Source of the DNA: Zea mays
Taxonomy: Eukaryota; Streptophyta; Magnoliopsida; Poales; Poaceae
Direction: 5' to 3'
Length of the DNA stretch: 64,000 bases
Assembly: GCF_902167145.1 (NCBI RefSeq)
Contig: NC_050098.1
Coordinates: forward strand, 10,746,501 to 10,810,500
The position numbers and the translations under genes were made by a program. Each line of letters starts with the position of its first letter. Position 1 is the stretch's first letter. Positions 22,705 through 33,300 of this stretch are shown here, one piece after another. The notes under the pieces are model-generated. The model was given only the letters and a program-made list of their open reading frames with translations. It was not told the DNA's origin and ran no database searches.

Positions 22705-25700
22705 TCATGAACTACCATTTTTCCGCATGTATGGCTTTAAGTTCTTATCAATTTTCTTTTCCACACGCTTGATTCTATCTGGACCGTTAAAGACGAACAT
22801 CTCTTCATACTTATTGTATTCCTCATCTTGGTCTCCCACATTCTCAACTCCAACAATTTTTTGCTTTCCAGAAATAACTACATGCATCTTCTCATCTGCT
22901 GGATCGAGTACATAGAACACTTGTGCAACACATTCGGCGAGAACCCACGGGTCATCTTTATATCCTACTTTCTTTAAGTCTACCAGTGTGAGTCCGTAGT
23001 TATCCACTATCACCCCCACGGGATGTTGTACCCATTGGCACTTAAACAAGGGTATTTTCATGCTTGGGCCATAATCAAGTTCCCATATTTCCTCTATGAA
23101 TCCAAAATATGTGGTCTTCTGTCCATGTAGGTCAAAAGCATCGATACGAACACCGCTATTTTGTGCAACACTTTTCATATCTTTTGATTTAGTGTAGAAT
23201 GTGTACCCATTGATGTCATATGCTTGCCATGATGTCACAAAACACGATGGCCCAGAAGCCAAATTCTTCATTGTTTTCTCATCCGAAGAGTCTCCGAATG
23301 GGATGTTTTTGTCCATTAACCATTCGCTGAAACGATGTTTGTGCTCCCTCATGATCCAGTCCTCTGTGCGGTTCTGATTTTCTTTATGAAGCTCATTCAG
23401 GTGTTCCTCTATGTAAGGCTCGGCTATCGTGAGATGTTGTAGTACACTACCATGAGCACAATGTACTAGCTTGTAATCCTCAACACGAAAAGTTTTCTTG
23501 CCCATTCTCCCTCTCCCACATAGTTTACCCTCATGTTTAGGTACAGGCACACGTATCATTGTTCCGTCACTGATGTAATCTATACAGCTCTCAATCACTT
23601 CTTCTGTAGTGTATCCCTCCATGATTGAACCCTCTGGGTGAGCGCGATTTCGCACATAACCTTTTAATACTCCCAGGTATCGCTCCAACTGAAACATATG
23701 ATGTAAATATAGTGGCCCTAATATTTTTATCTGATCCACGAGATGTATGATTAGGTGTACTTGCATATCAAAAAATGATGGAGGAAAACACATTTCAAGC
23801 TTGCACATAGTCTCGATGATGTATGCCTTTAGATAGTCCAAGTCTTCTAAAGCTATTACTTTTTGTGAAACCGCATTGAAAAAGTAACACAAGCGTGTGA
23901 TGACAACTTTGACATGCTCTGTTTTGAGGGCTCTTACCGCAATTGGGAGGAACACCGTCATCATCACATGGCAGTCATGAGAGTTGTAGCCAAATAGAGA
24001 CAAGTCCTTCATCCTGACTAGTCTGCTGATATTGGATGAGAAACCTGTGGGCACTTTGACCCCACACAAACATTTGCAAATCTTTGTTCTCTCCTCAACT
24101 GACAAGTTGTAGCTAGCTGGGGGGAGGTAAGGCTTCCCTTTGCCACTATCCACTGGATGAAGTTCCGGTCTGATTTGAAGATCTACTAGGTCATTGCGTG
24201 ATTTAAGTCCGTCTTTTGTCTTACTCGGCATGCCCAACAAGGTTCCAATGATGCTGTCAAAAACATTTTTTGTTACATGCATCAAATCAATGCTGTGGCA
24301 AATTTCCATATCCTTCCAGTATGGGAGGTACTTGAAAAATATTGATTGCTTCTTGAAAGTTGTGTAAGTTGAAGGGTCAGTTCTCTTTCTCTTTTCTCCT
24401 TTGTTTTTTCCCTTTCCGAATACAACATGAATGTTCTTTACAATTTCAAAAACAAGTTTCCCACTATAAGGCTTTGGTGCACCTTCACTTTCCAGTTGAT
24501 TGTTAAATTCCTCTTTCATCTTTCGGTACTTATGCTGCTTCATCAAGAACCGTCTGTGTCCCATGAACACCAACTTCTTGGATGATTTAAGGTACATGGA
24601 AGCAGTTCCATCGACGCACACTACACAACCATTCTTTCCTTTAGTCTTTTGCCCTGATAGTGTGGCGCCACCGGGAGAATCATGGATGGTAACAAATATA
24701 ATTGCTCTTAAGTTGAAATACTCACGACAATACTCATCCCATATTCTAACTCCTTCATTCCAGAGCTTTGTCATATCTTCCATAAGAGGTTCTAGGAACA
24801 CATCAATATCAACACCAGCTGATTTCGGACCTTGAATAAGAATAGTCAACATAATATACTTTCTTTTGTGACACAACCATGATGGAAGGTTGTACATCGT
24901 TAAAGTCACGGGCCAGGTGCTATGTACACTTCTTTTTTCACCAAATGGATTCATTCCGTCTGTACCCAAAGCAAATCTTACATTTCTGGTTTCTTTGGCA
25001 AACTCAGGATACATAAGATCGAAATTTTTCCATTGTGGTGCATCAGCAGGGTGTCGAATCTGTTTGTTATTCTGCTTGCAATTTTCAGCATGCCAACGCA
25101 TAAGCTCAGCCTCCCTAGGGTTTGAGAACAAACGTTTTAAGCGATCAATTACTGGAAGATACCACATCACCAAAGCTGGGTTCTTTGACTTCTTTTTCCC
25201 ATCCATGTCATCAAAAGTGTCATCGTCACTTTCAGGTCCAATAGTGAATTTCTTGTTTTTATTTTTCTTCGGGAATTTTTTTACACAGTCTTGATTGTAG
25301 CTCTTCTTGTATCGACTGACATTGCAAACTGGGCATCTTGATGCGTTCTCAAAATCGCCACGATACAGAATACAATGGTTCGGACATGCATGAATTTTTT
25401 GCACACCCAGAGCTATGGGAGATATAAGCTTCTTCGCTTTATAAGTGCTTGTTGGTAGTTTGTTGGGTTTTGGTAGTAATTGAGACAGAAAATTCAAAAG
25501 ATCTGTGAAGCTAGTATCAGACCATCCGGCGCTAGCCTTCAACTTCAGAAGTTCTAGAACTGTACGCAGTGTAGTAAACTCTTTGTCACAACCCTTTGAT
25601 TCATCATATAAAGGTTCTTTTGAGGCACTTTCCAGTCCCTCCATTTTAGATAGCCCTTTCTGCGATCCCACAGAACTTAACATTTCTGGTTCCATATGGC

Positions 25701-25875
25701 GCAACATCTCTTCACAATCAAATTCTTCAAATTCTTGATTAGCATCCACATTATCCACTTCACCATCAACTTTAAGATCTAAAATTCCGACAACTCTCTC
25801 GTCATTACCAGGCACTTCACACGGATCCAACTCACCATGTTCTGACCATATCGTGTAATTGTTTTTAAACCCGAA
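22705..25875 (-). CDS. TNP2-type CACTA transposase, N-terminus missing
   Basis: An uninterrupted minus-strand frame of about 1056 codons runs from GFKNNYTIWSEHGELDP to YMRKNGSS. It encodes the CACTA transposase that cuts and joins the element ends in the nucleus. In order: a CPNHCILYRG Cys/His patch and CPVCNVSRYKK; the Transposase_21 core with FALGTDGMNPFG and SIDLMHVTKNVFDSIIGTLL (about 24225-24295); the DUF4218 region with SHDCHVMM and GPLYLHHMFQLERYLGVLKG; and the DUF4216 region with FGFIEEIWELDYG and NYGLTLVDLKKVGYKDDPWV. The usual N-terminal transposase-associated domain and start are absent; the frame runs through the junction into antisense gag. Whether it is expressed is unknown. Confidence 0.88.
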   Translation of the reverse strand, partial: FGFKNNYTIWSEHGELDPCEVPGNDERVVGILDLKVDGEVDNVDANQEFEEFDCEEMLRHMEPEMLSSVGSQKGLSKMEGLESASKEPLYDESKGCDKEFTTLRTVLELLKLKASAGWSDTSFTDLLNFLSQLLPKPNKLPTSTYKAKKLISPIALGVQKIHACPNHCILYRGDFENASRCPVCNVSRYKKSYNQDCVKKFPKKNKNKKFTIGPESDDDTFDDMDGKKKSKNPALVMWYLPVIDRLKRLFSNPREAELMRWHAENCKQNNKQIRHPADAPQWKNFDLMYPEFAKETRNVRFALGTDGMNPFGEKRSVHSTWPVTLTMYNLPSWLCHKRKYIMLTILIQGPKSAGVDIDVFLEPLMEDMTKLWNEGVRIWDEYCREYFNLRAIIFVTIHDSPGGATLSGQKTKGKNGCVVCVDGTASMYLKSSKKLVFMGHRRFLMKQHKYRKMKEEFNNQLESEGAPKPYSGKLVFEIVKNIHVVFGKGKNKGEKRKRTDPSTYTTFKKQSIFFKYLPYWKDMEICHSIDLMHVTKNVFDSIIGTLLGMPSKTKDGLKSRNDLVDLQIRPELHPVDSGKGKPYLPPASYNLSVEERTKICKCLCGVKVPTGFSSNISRLVRMKDLSLFGYNSHDCHVMMTVFLPIAVRALKTEHVKVVITRLCYFFNAVSQKVIALEDLDYLKAYIIETMCKLEMCFPPSFFDMQVHLIIHLVDQIKILGPLYLHHMFQLERYLGVLKGYVRNRAHPEGSIMEGYTTEEVIESCIDYISDGTMIRVPVPKHEGKLCGRGRMGKKTFRVEDYKLVHCAHGSVLQHLTIAEPYIEEHLNELHKENQNRTEDWIMREHKHRFSEWLMDKNIPFGDSSDEKTMKNLASGPSCFVTSWQAYDINGYTFYTKSKDMKSVAQNSGVRIDAFDLHGQKTTYFGFIEEIWELDYGPSMKIPLFKCQWVQHPVGVIVDNYGLTLVDLKKVGYKDDPWVLAECVAQVFYVLDPADEKMHVVISGKQKIVGVENVGDQDEEYNKYEEMFVFNGPDRIKRVEKKIDKNLKPYMRKNGSS

Positions 25876-25883
25876 TCTCTTTG

Positions 25884-26997
25884 GAAAGGGCGCGGGAGCG
25901 CCGACAAAACATCGAGGGACGCAACCTCGACCGAGATTTCGCTGCGGAAGCACCACAGACACCAATGGGCGCCCGGTCCCAAACAGGAGTCCCCTTGGCC
26001 GGCGTGGGCTACGCCGCCCTTGCGGACCATCTACGCACGACGTCATGGCCGCCCAAGTTCCGGTCGCACCTGCTGGAAAAATATGATGGAACATCAAACA
26101 CGTCGGAGTTCCTGCAGGTGTACGTCACCGCCATCACGGCAGCAGGTGGAAACACCGCGGTGATGGCGACCTATTTTCATGTCGCCCTGTCTGGGCCTGC
26201 CCGGACTTGGCTCATGAACCTCGCCCCAGGGTCAATCTACACCTGGGAAGAGCTCTGTGCACGGTTTGTTGCGAACTTACCAACGCTTACCAGCAGCATG
26301 GCGTGGAGGCCCACCTACACGCAGTGAGGCAGGAGCCCAGAGAGACCCTCCGGACATTTATCTCCCGCTTCACCAAGGTACGAGGTACTATTCCTCGTAT
26401 TTCCGATGCCTCCATCATCACAGCCTTCCGACAGGGGTACATGATAAGAAAATGTTGGAGAAGCTGGCCACACATGACGTGGAGACTGTCCCCACGCTCT
26501 TTGCTCTGGCTGACAAGTGCGCCAGAGCCGCCGAGGGCCATGCATGGCACTCGGCCCCACAAACCGGAGTTACCCGAACAGGTGGCTCGGGCGCCGTCCC
26601 TCGGGACGGTAAAAAGAAAAAGAAGGGCCGTGGCTACGAGAGGCCACAGTCAACCGCGCTGGTCGTTGCAGCTGCGACCGGGGGCCAGCGCGACTGCAAT
26701 AAGCGCCCACGACCACAGAAGGGTAGCAGCGGCTCATGCCCTGTACACCCCAACGGTCGCCACAGTGCCGTGGAGTGTCGCGAGATCATTGATCTCGCAA
26801 GGTGCGTCAGCGAGCGCGTCAGCAAGCGGCGTGAGCAGTCTTCCAAGGACGGCTCCCCGCCTCATCGCCGTTCGGGCAAGGAAAAGGTCAACGATGACGA
26901 GGTAGCCGCGGCTGAGCGAGATCTTGGGTACCAGTCGCCCGAGGGGGACCTAAAGGACGTCTTCGCAAAAGACTCCCACTCCGACGGCGACGACTAA
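25884..26997 (+). pseudogene. gag: Gag of D, main portion
   Basis: It resumes ERARERRQNIEG after the CACTA fragment. The gag core follows (FRSHLLEKYDGTSNTSEFLQ, then TYFHVALSGPARTWLMNLAP and SIYTWEELCARFVANL). Frame shifts near 26260-26300 and 26440 move the homology through two further frames: AVRQEPRETLRTFISRFTKV, then DKKMLEKLATHDVETVPTLF. A Lys-rich stretch and CPVHPNGRHSAVEC, a Cys/His zinc motif, precede an acidic end (SHSDGDD) at 26997. No protease follows. Confidence 0.85.
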
Positions 26998-27660
26998 ACA
27001 GACCACCGACGGGACCCCATGTCCCCTGGCCTACGGAGCTAAAGCCCGCCTTCCTCCGGAAACCCATCTGGACTCCCCACGGGTCCAGATTTCTGACAGG
27101 TTCACCTAGGAATGACCATAGCCAAAGGCGAGGCCTCCTTCGTCAAACACAGATGGGGACCCGGGGTTGGGACCTAATCTTATGGAAGTACCAGACCAAA
27201 TTAGGGCTCCGTAACACTCCCCCAGCTGGGAATGACCCTTCATGGTAATGGGAATCCCCCGACCCGAGGGCAACTATCTAGATACGACTGAAGGAGTGCC
27301 TCCCCCAGTGCCAGAATATCTCTGTAAGTTTTATCTATAGAGCAAGTCTGAGGGTTCGAAGTTTTTCCCTTTTGTAACTAGGTAGCACATACGTGTACGC
27401 CAACCCGCTGGGGTCTGTCCCCATAAACCCGGCCTGTTGGTCTGCACCCATGCATGATAAGTTATAAAAGAAAACTACCCTCTCAGATGTACCTTTATGA
27501 TAGTATTATCCTACTGCCCAAAGGTCTTCTCCTACAGTTTCCAGATTATATTTTAGCTAACCCACCCGTCCAGTTCCCATCCTATCAGGCATGATGACAT
27601 CTGAATTGAACAGCCAGGCTTGTGGCTTAGGACCTCTATGCGAAAGCAGGAGGGCCCGAC
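26998..27660 (+). other. D 3' region without pol
   Basis: Directly after the gag stop there is no frame with protease, RT or integrase motifs on either strand. The sequence is moderately GC-rich with scattered CCCCCAG motifs. This is the point where an autonomous Gypsy element would have pol. Confidence 0.6.
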
Positions 27661-28009
27661 AGCCTTGGGGCCGACTCTAAAGAATGGGAGCCCGTTCCAT
27701 GGGGTGGTCCGGAGCCTGTGTGGCCGGTTAGCCTGGTTCCGTAACCGAAACCCTGCACACTCCACCACTCCGTGATGGGTACTCTAGTACTTAGAGCTAT
27801 AAGTCCTGTGGGTCTGCAACCTGGGGTCCGGAACTAGGAAAAAGATACTTGCCTCCTAGGGTGGTCCGGAGCCATGTAGCCGCTCAGCCTGGTCCCGTAC
27901 CGTGGGCCTGCACACTCCACCACCCTGCGGCAGGTGTCCTTGTATCTAGAACCACCATCCAGGGGGTCCGAACGCACAACTTGGCTCCCTCAGGCTAGAC
28001 CCTGCAAGT
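27661..28009 (+). repeat. D repeat, copy 1 (two ~158 bp units)
   Basis: It is about 349 bp and shared with 28322-28669. It contains two diverged units starting GGGTGGTCCGGAGCC at 27702 and 27859 (157 bp apart). Each goes on through TAGCCTGGT, CCGTACC and GCACACTCCACCA. No conserved frame. Confidence 0.75.
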
Positions 28010-28321
28010 CCTGAGCATGTATCAAAGGATGCCTAGTGTCAGATGGCGGGTCCTACGAGTGTACTGCTAACGTGCCTTAGCTAAAGCTGTGTGCAGATTC
28101 GGGTCTCGGCGAAGCTGCCTCCCGAGAATTGTTGACAACTCTTTCAGACACGCTGGAATCCAATCTCGACATGTCAAGCCTGCATCCCAGGCGGGGGGCC
28201 AGATACCAAGGGGAGTCAATAGCGTGACACCTCACACAGCAGGAACGAGCGATGCACAGATAAATGTCAAATACTGCTTTATAAATAATACTCAGAAGTA
28301 CCTTACAAAAAACAGGGAAAA

Positions 28322-28669
28322 AGCCTGGGGGCCGATTCTAAAGAACGGGTGCTCGTTCCACGGGGTGGTTCGGAGCCTATGTGGCCGGTTAGCCTGGTTC
28401 CGTACCCGAAATCCTGCACACTCCACCGCTCCATGATGGATGCCCAAGTACTTGGAACTATAAGTCCTGTGCATCCGACAACCTGGGGTCCGGAACTAGA
28501 GAAGCGATGCTTGTCTCCTGGGGTGGTCCGGAGCCGTGTAGCTGCTCAGCCTGGTCCCGTACCGTGGGCATGCACACTCCACCACCCTGCGGCATGTGTC
28601 CTAGTACCTAGAACCACCATCCAGGGGGTCGGATACACAACTTGGCTTCCCAAACTAAGATCCTGTATG
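28322..28669 (+). repeat. D repeat, copy 2 (two ~158 bp units)
   Basis: This is the direct copy of 27661-28009, offset by 661 bp. Unit starts are at 28363 and 28521, 158 bp apart. The space between the copies (28010-28321) is unrelated sequence with no gene visible. Confidence 0.75.
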
Positions 28670-28794
28670 CATATGTTATTACATTTTGCTTCCGAGCAAA
28701 CATATGTTATTACATTCCCTTACAAGCAGGGCCCTAGCTCCATTTTTTAGGAATGAACTACGCTACAACAGCAGGAGTCGCGCTGGAAGCTGGC

Positions 28795-29165
28795 TCCGAG
28801 CAACCTCACCAGCGGCGGCGGCCACCTCTACATCAGCGGATCGCCGGCGGCAGCGACCACCTCTGCACCAGCAGCGACAACGACCTCCGCTCCGTGCGGC
28901 TTGCTAGCAACAGCGACCACCTCAGGGTGAGTGCCACTGCGAGAAGGTCCTTGCCCCCGTCCTCCTATAGGGGGTGACAACGAGGTCATTAAAGAAAAAA
29001 GTCAGGGACTCAGCGGCAGATGGCTCTGATGCCCTCGCCGGCGGAGGCAACCACCTCTGCAAGGGGTAGCCTCACCAGTGGCAGCGACCACCTCTGTACC
29101 AGTCGGTGGCGGCTGCCTCAGCATGCACGAAAGGGTCCTTGCTCCCGTCTTACCAACGGGAGTGA
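28795..29165 (+). repeat. D imperfect GC-rich repeat
   Basis: GGCAGCGACCACCTCTG-type units (near 28850 and 29080) are each followed by a GGTCCTTGC-CCCGTC block (near 28947 and 29128). This suggests a diverged duplication of about 200 bp. Copies are patchy. Confidence 0.45.
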
Positions 29166-29914
29166 GGACAAGACCATCCAAGAACACCGCCACTACCACT
29201 GCGGCGTACGACGTCTTGTATGATCCCCCCAGTGTGGCTGGCGGGCAGGAGAAGGGGTGGATGTGCGGGACCCACACACGGCGCAACCGTCGCTCGTGCT
29301 ATGGATGGACAGCCAGGCCTCGGCCAGAGCGGCAGGAGGCAGCGTCGGAGGCGGCGCCGAAGCCGTCCAGCCCAAAGGGCCGGACACGCTGTAGCTGACG
29401 GCCTGCAGCTGGTTGGCCCCACGTAGACGGGGTTTGCCTCCTCTGCAAGGCTGGTGAACACCCTTCTCCTCCAAATGCTGGAGGAAGAAGCGGGTTGCCA
29501 ACCCACGCAGAGGGCAGGGCCCCGACTTGGCTCGCCCCCCGCCCCAGCAAGGATGATGAACATCCTTGAAGCTGAGGCTGGGGGGAAGCCGCAGCCCGGC
29601 TTGCTTCTCCCCACCGTGAGGCTGGTGGTCATCCTTCTGGATGGCCACTGGCGGGGGACTACAGCCGGGCTACATGATGAAAATCCTTGAAGCCGAGTGA
29701 TGACGGAAGAGCACCGACCCCCACGGGGTTGCGCTCCTCTAACAGTAGCAAAAGGAAGACAAGATCGGCAGCCCAACTGCGAGCACAAGCTCTCCGGCGA
29801 TGGGGCCACCGGAGGGTATGGCTCTGACGCGTTCCCCTCCAGTGAACATCGGCGCGCTCCATCCAGAGGCCCATAAGGCGGGAGGGCGCGAAGGATGCAA
29901 GAGGAGCAAGGCAT
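29150..29914 (-). CDS. Antisense ORF between D gag and 3' LTR
   Basis: An open minus-strand frame of about 255 codons, opposite in direction to gag. The product is rich in Ser, Pro, Arg, Cys and Ala, with loosely repeated blocks (VFTSLAEEANPVYVGPTS; RMFIILAGAGGEPSRGPA; SGSGGVLGWSCPHSR). I recognise no domain. Additional antisense ORFs between gag-pol and the 3' LTR are known in Tat-lineage Gypsy elements of grasses, and the position fits. GC-rich composition also favours chance open frames, so coding status is uncertain. Confidence 0.4.
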   Translation of the reverse strand: MPCSSCILRALPPYGPLDGARRCSLEGNASEPYPPVAPSPESLCSQLGCRSCLPFATVRGAQPRGGRCSSVITRLQGFSSCSPAVVPRQWPSRRMTTSLTVGRSKPGCGFPPASASRMFIILAGAGGEPSRGPALCVGWQPASSSSIWRRRVFTSLAEEANPVYVGPTSCRPSATACPALWAGRLRRRLRRCLLPLWPRPGCPSIARATVAPCVGPAHPPLLLPASHTGGIIQDVVRRSGSGGVLGWSCPHSRW

Positions 29915-30072
29915 GGCTTCTACCGAGGGGTCGATCTCTTTTTAAAGGGAGATGTCCCCCTCTTGTGCCCCGAAGCGCCACGGGCAAAGTCTCCCGGTGT
30001 GCACCAAAGGTTCCACCCTATGACACGGGGGCCAGGCCCCACGCATCGTATAGGCCAGCCCGAGGAGCGAGG

Positions 30073-30312
30073 AAGGCAAACCACCACACAGGGGGCGTGC
30101 AACCGCCCCGGGGATATGCACCCCTTCACTTTCGAAACAACCAGCGGTCGGGAAGACGAGCCGCCACACAAGGAGCGTGCAACCGCCCCGCGGTTAGGCG
30201 CCCCCTCTTTTTTTGCCAAAACCGGCGGTTAAGAAGGCAAACCGTCACGCGGGAAGCGAGCAGTCGCCCCACGGTTTGGCGCTCCCTCAGCTTCGCTACA
30301 ATCAACGGTCCA
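30073..30312 (+). repeat. Three 80 bp tandem repeats in D
   Basis: Units start at about 30073, 30153 and 30233 with AAGGCAAACCACCACAC, AAGACGAGCCGCCACAC and AAGGCAAACCGTCACGC. They share GCGTGCAACCGCCCC and a CGGTT-containing tail. Spacing is 80 bp. Element E begins about 75 bp after the third unit. Confidence 0.75.
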
Positions 30313-30385
30313 ACATGCGGATCCAGGCCCACACGTCATGCAACCGGCGCGATTGGCTACTAGGTGCGGAAGAACCGCACCGCCG

Positions 30386-33300
30386 TGTGACAGAACCTCC
30401 CAAGTCATTAGGCCCACCTACAGTTGTCCTTGTCTAACGGACCTCAGAAAACCCTGCAGGTGTTCCTAAATCACTTGACAAGTTCGGTATCTGCTTTTCT
30501 TACTTTTCCCAAGAGTGTTTCACCCGTCACGCAGACATTACAAGCATGGGAGTTACAGAAATGCGGAAGCAATTACATTAACTTACTTTTATTTAAAAGT
30601 AAGATAGAGTTAAATATTTACAGACCAGAATATAATATACGAGTGTAGAGTATTATTATTACAAGCCAAGGGAGGCAAAAACCCCTCCCGATAAGTTTTA
30701 AACAAAAGTTTTTATGGAGGATCCTTTCCTCCCGCAGCTTTACTCTTGGTTTCCTTCTTTTGAGACCACCTTGGAACAGAAACAACAAAAGTTTGTTGCT
30801 TCTTCACCTAAAAACAATAGGGAATAAAACCCTGAGTATGGAATTACTCAGCAAGACTTACCTGACTAAAGAAAAGACTCTCAAGGGTATGCTGGTTATA
30901 AGGGAGTCAAGGTAAGGTTTTTTAATGATCAATGACTCTGTTTGCAGAAATGCTTACTAAAAGTGGATCCTTAAAAATCCAGTTTTATTGTCAAGTTTAG
31001 TAGGATTACCTGTAACTAGAGTTCTTTCTACCCTAGTTCAATCACTTGACCTATACTAGCCAATTTCTTAACAATCCTTCATCTTTACTGGAGTTCTACG
31101 TATAGGGCAGTGACCAAGTCTTCATAACCGTGAAGGTACGGCGATCTAAATCGATTATACTCAGCTGAGGATCTCCGATCACACGACATATGTAGCACTT
31201 AACCCTTGCATATGTCAACCCGCCACCAGGGTTCTTAAGACCAGATCAGGTTCACGCCAACCGAGAGCACAGATACACCACCGTCCAGCCTCTTGCCACG
31301 AAGGGTACACGCTACTCTCGCCATCTCTCCACTCCCATTGCGTGGTATCTTATTCTGGTATTAGTCTGCCCGAGGCAAGGCTTACCCATGACGAGGCATG
31401 TGACCAGTTAAAGGGTCCTCGGTCATCAAGCCTACATCGAGATGGTCCTTAATTGACTCAGACGGAGACACTACACTGAGACTCTCTTCTCGTGCAAGTC
31501 ACCCGCTCGGTCTCAGCTTAATCATTTCAACCCAAAGTTTGGTACCTGATAGAGGTACATCTTTTCCAATGTTGAACCCATCATGGCCATGATGGATCCA
31601 CCATCAAGTTTTATTTTCAAAAACATCCCTCCCACTTTGCCACATCATCTATTATAAAAACAAACCTTTTGTTTTGCTAGAGCAGGACTAAGCATAGTAA
31701 AAACCTTTTATAAAACATGGATTCAAAGGAAGGTAATCAAATTCAAGGAAGGTAATGCAGGAATTGTTTTAGCATTCAACTCCTATCACCTAATGCAACA
31801 AGCAAGTGAGAAAGCTTTTAAAAGAATCAAGGAGGTGGCAAATGCACCGGGGCTTGCCTTGGTTTACAGGTGAATCAGGCTCGGTTCCACAGATGTCAAA
31901 ATAAAAACAGCTGTCTGCCTGATGTTCCTGAGGTGGTGGTGGTGAAGTCTTCTCTCCTTCTACTTCAATTTCTTCCTCGTTTTCTAAATATAACCATACA
32001 TAATAATGATTGCCCATGTAATGCTCATGAGAGTGCAAAGATAATAAGAGCTTATTATCTAAGGTCTTGAATACAATTTTCCTTCACGGTACTCTAGAGA
32101 ATTAGGGTTTCTAGAGTCACTATAGGAATTCAAAGGGCAGGGGTAGGGTTTTGGGTTCTAATTATCAAACAAGGTCCAAATCATACCAAACTCTACCCAA
32201 GGCTTCTAAATAATGTTTAGAGTTCATACAAAAAGTTTGGGGATATTTGGAATTATTATTGATTTTCTAAAAATCCAGAAACAATGTTTTAGGCTATTTT
32301 AAATGCTCCAAAATTCCCTATTTGACCTAAAAATCATGAAATTATTTTTATTAAATTCTATGGAAAGTTAGGAATCTAGCAAAATTGGTTTGACATTCTT
32401 ACCATTTTTCTACAATTTTCTAAAATTGTTTTAGTCCTGGTAGAAAAGAAAAAGAGAAAGCTGTGAACAGTACTAGGCCGAAAGCAGCCCAAGCGGCCCA
32501 ATCCCGGAGGAAAACGCGCGCGCCCGCGCCCGCGCTGCAGACTTTGCAAGAAAACCCCTAGCGTTCTGGTTAACTTGAAGTTGGGTCGCGGCACTATTTG
32601 ACTGAGTCGCTGACATTTACCAGAAAACCCTCCACGTTCTAATTCTTTGCATGCCAAGATCCTCGACGGTGAACCGCGCGGGGAGCCATGCTCCGGCGAG
32701 CTAGACTGGCTAGATGGAGCCAAGACTGGTGCTCCCAAGTGGCAGACACTGAATGGAACTCCTCCCGCGCATTTCCCCCAACTTAATTTTACTAAGAGCG
32801 CACAGAAACGACTTGTCCACGATGACGGCAAAACCCGGGAAGAAGCTACGGTGTTCCGGGCAATTTGGTACAGTCTAGTTCAATCAATCGAGCCTATAAG
32901 CAACCGAAGATCCTAGAGATGCTATAACATTCAACAGAAGGGTATGAATCAACCTCAAATAGGCTGGCCACGGTGAGCTTGGTTCTGCGGTGTTCTTGAC
33001 CGATTTGGTGGTAATCCCAAATTGAAGTTCTCTGGTGGACAATTCGAGGCACGAGTTGGTGTATGGGTTGCTTGACTACCTTGCGGAGCCAATGACACAC
33101 TCAATTTATAGGCCCTGGGGGCGGTGGCATGTGAATTGGAGATGGCGCGGTGGCGGCCGAAGGAGGGAGAGTTCACTGGCGCGTGCGATTGGTGGCAACC
33201 ATCGTGGCAAGGCCTTAGGTAATAGAAAGACGGTGTGTGGCGATCAACTGCGACGTGGTAAGATGGCTGACAGCGTGGCATAACCGCGAAGAACGGCGGC

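Larger units (their letters stand above)
22277..25880 (-). mobile_element. CACTA (En/Spm) DNA transposon, 5'-truncated
   Basis: The left end reads CACTAGTACAATTTGG within D gag, matching the CACTA terminus. Next come subterminal inverted repeats (22319-22474), an AT-rich stretch and a minus-strand transposase. The other terminus (TAGTG) is not found: transposase coding stops near 25875 and D gag resumes at about 25884. No 3 bp target duplication can therefore be confirmed. The missing part would include the transposase N-terminus and 5' subterminal repeats. Confidence 0.82.

Noticed and set aside
25876..26097. First 74 codons of the long transposase frame as a real N-terminus
   Set aside because: This part is the antisense of D gag and starts with TTG; transposase similarity begins only at about 25875.
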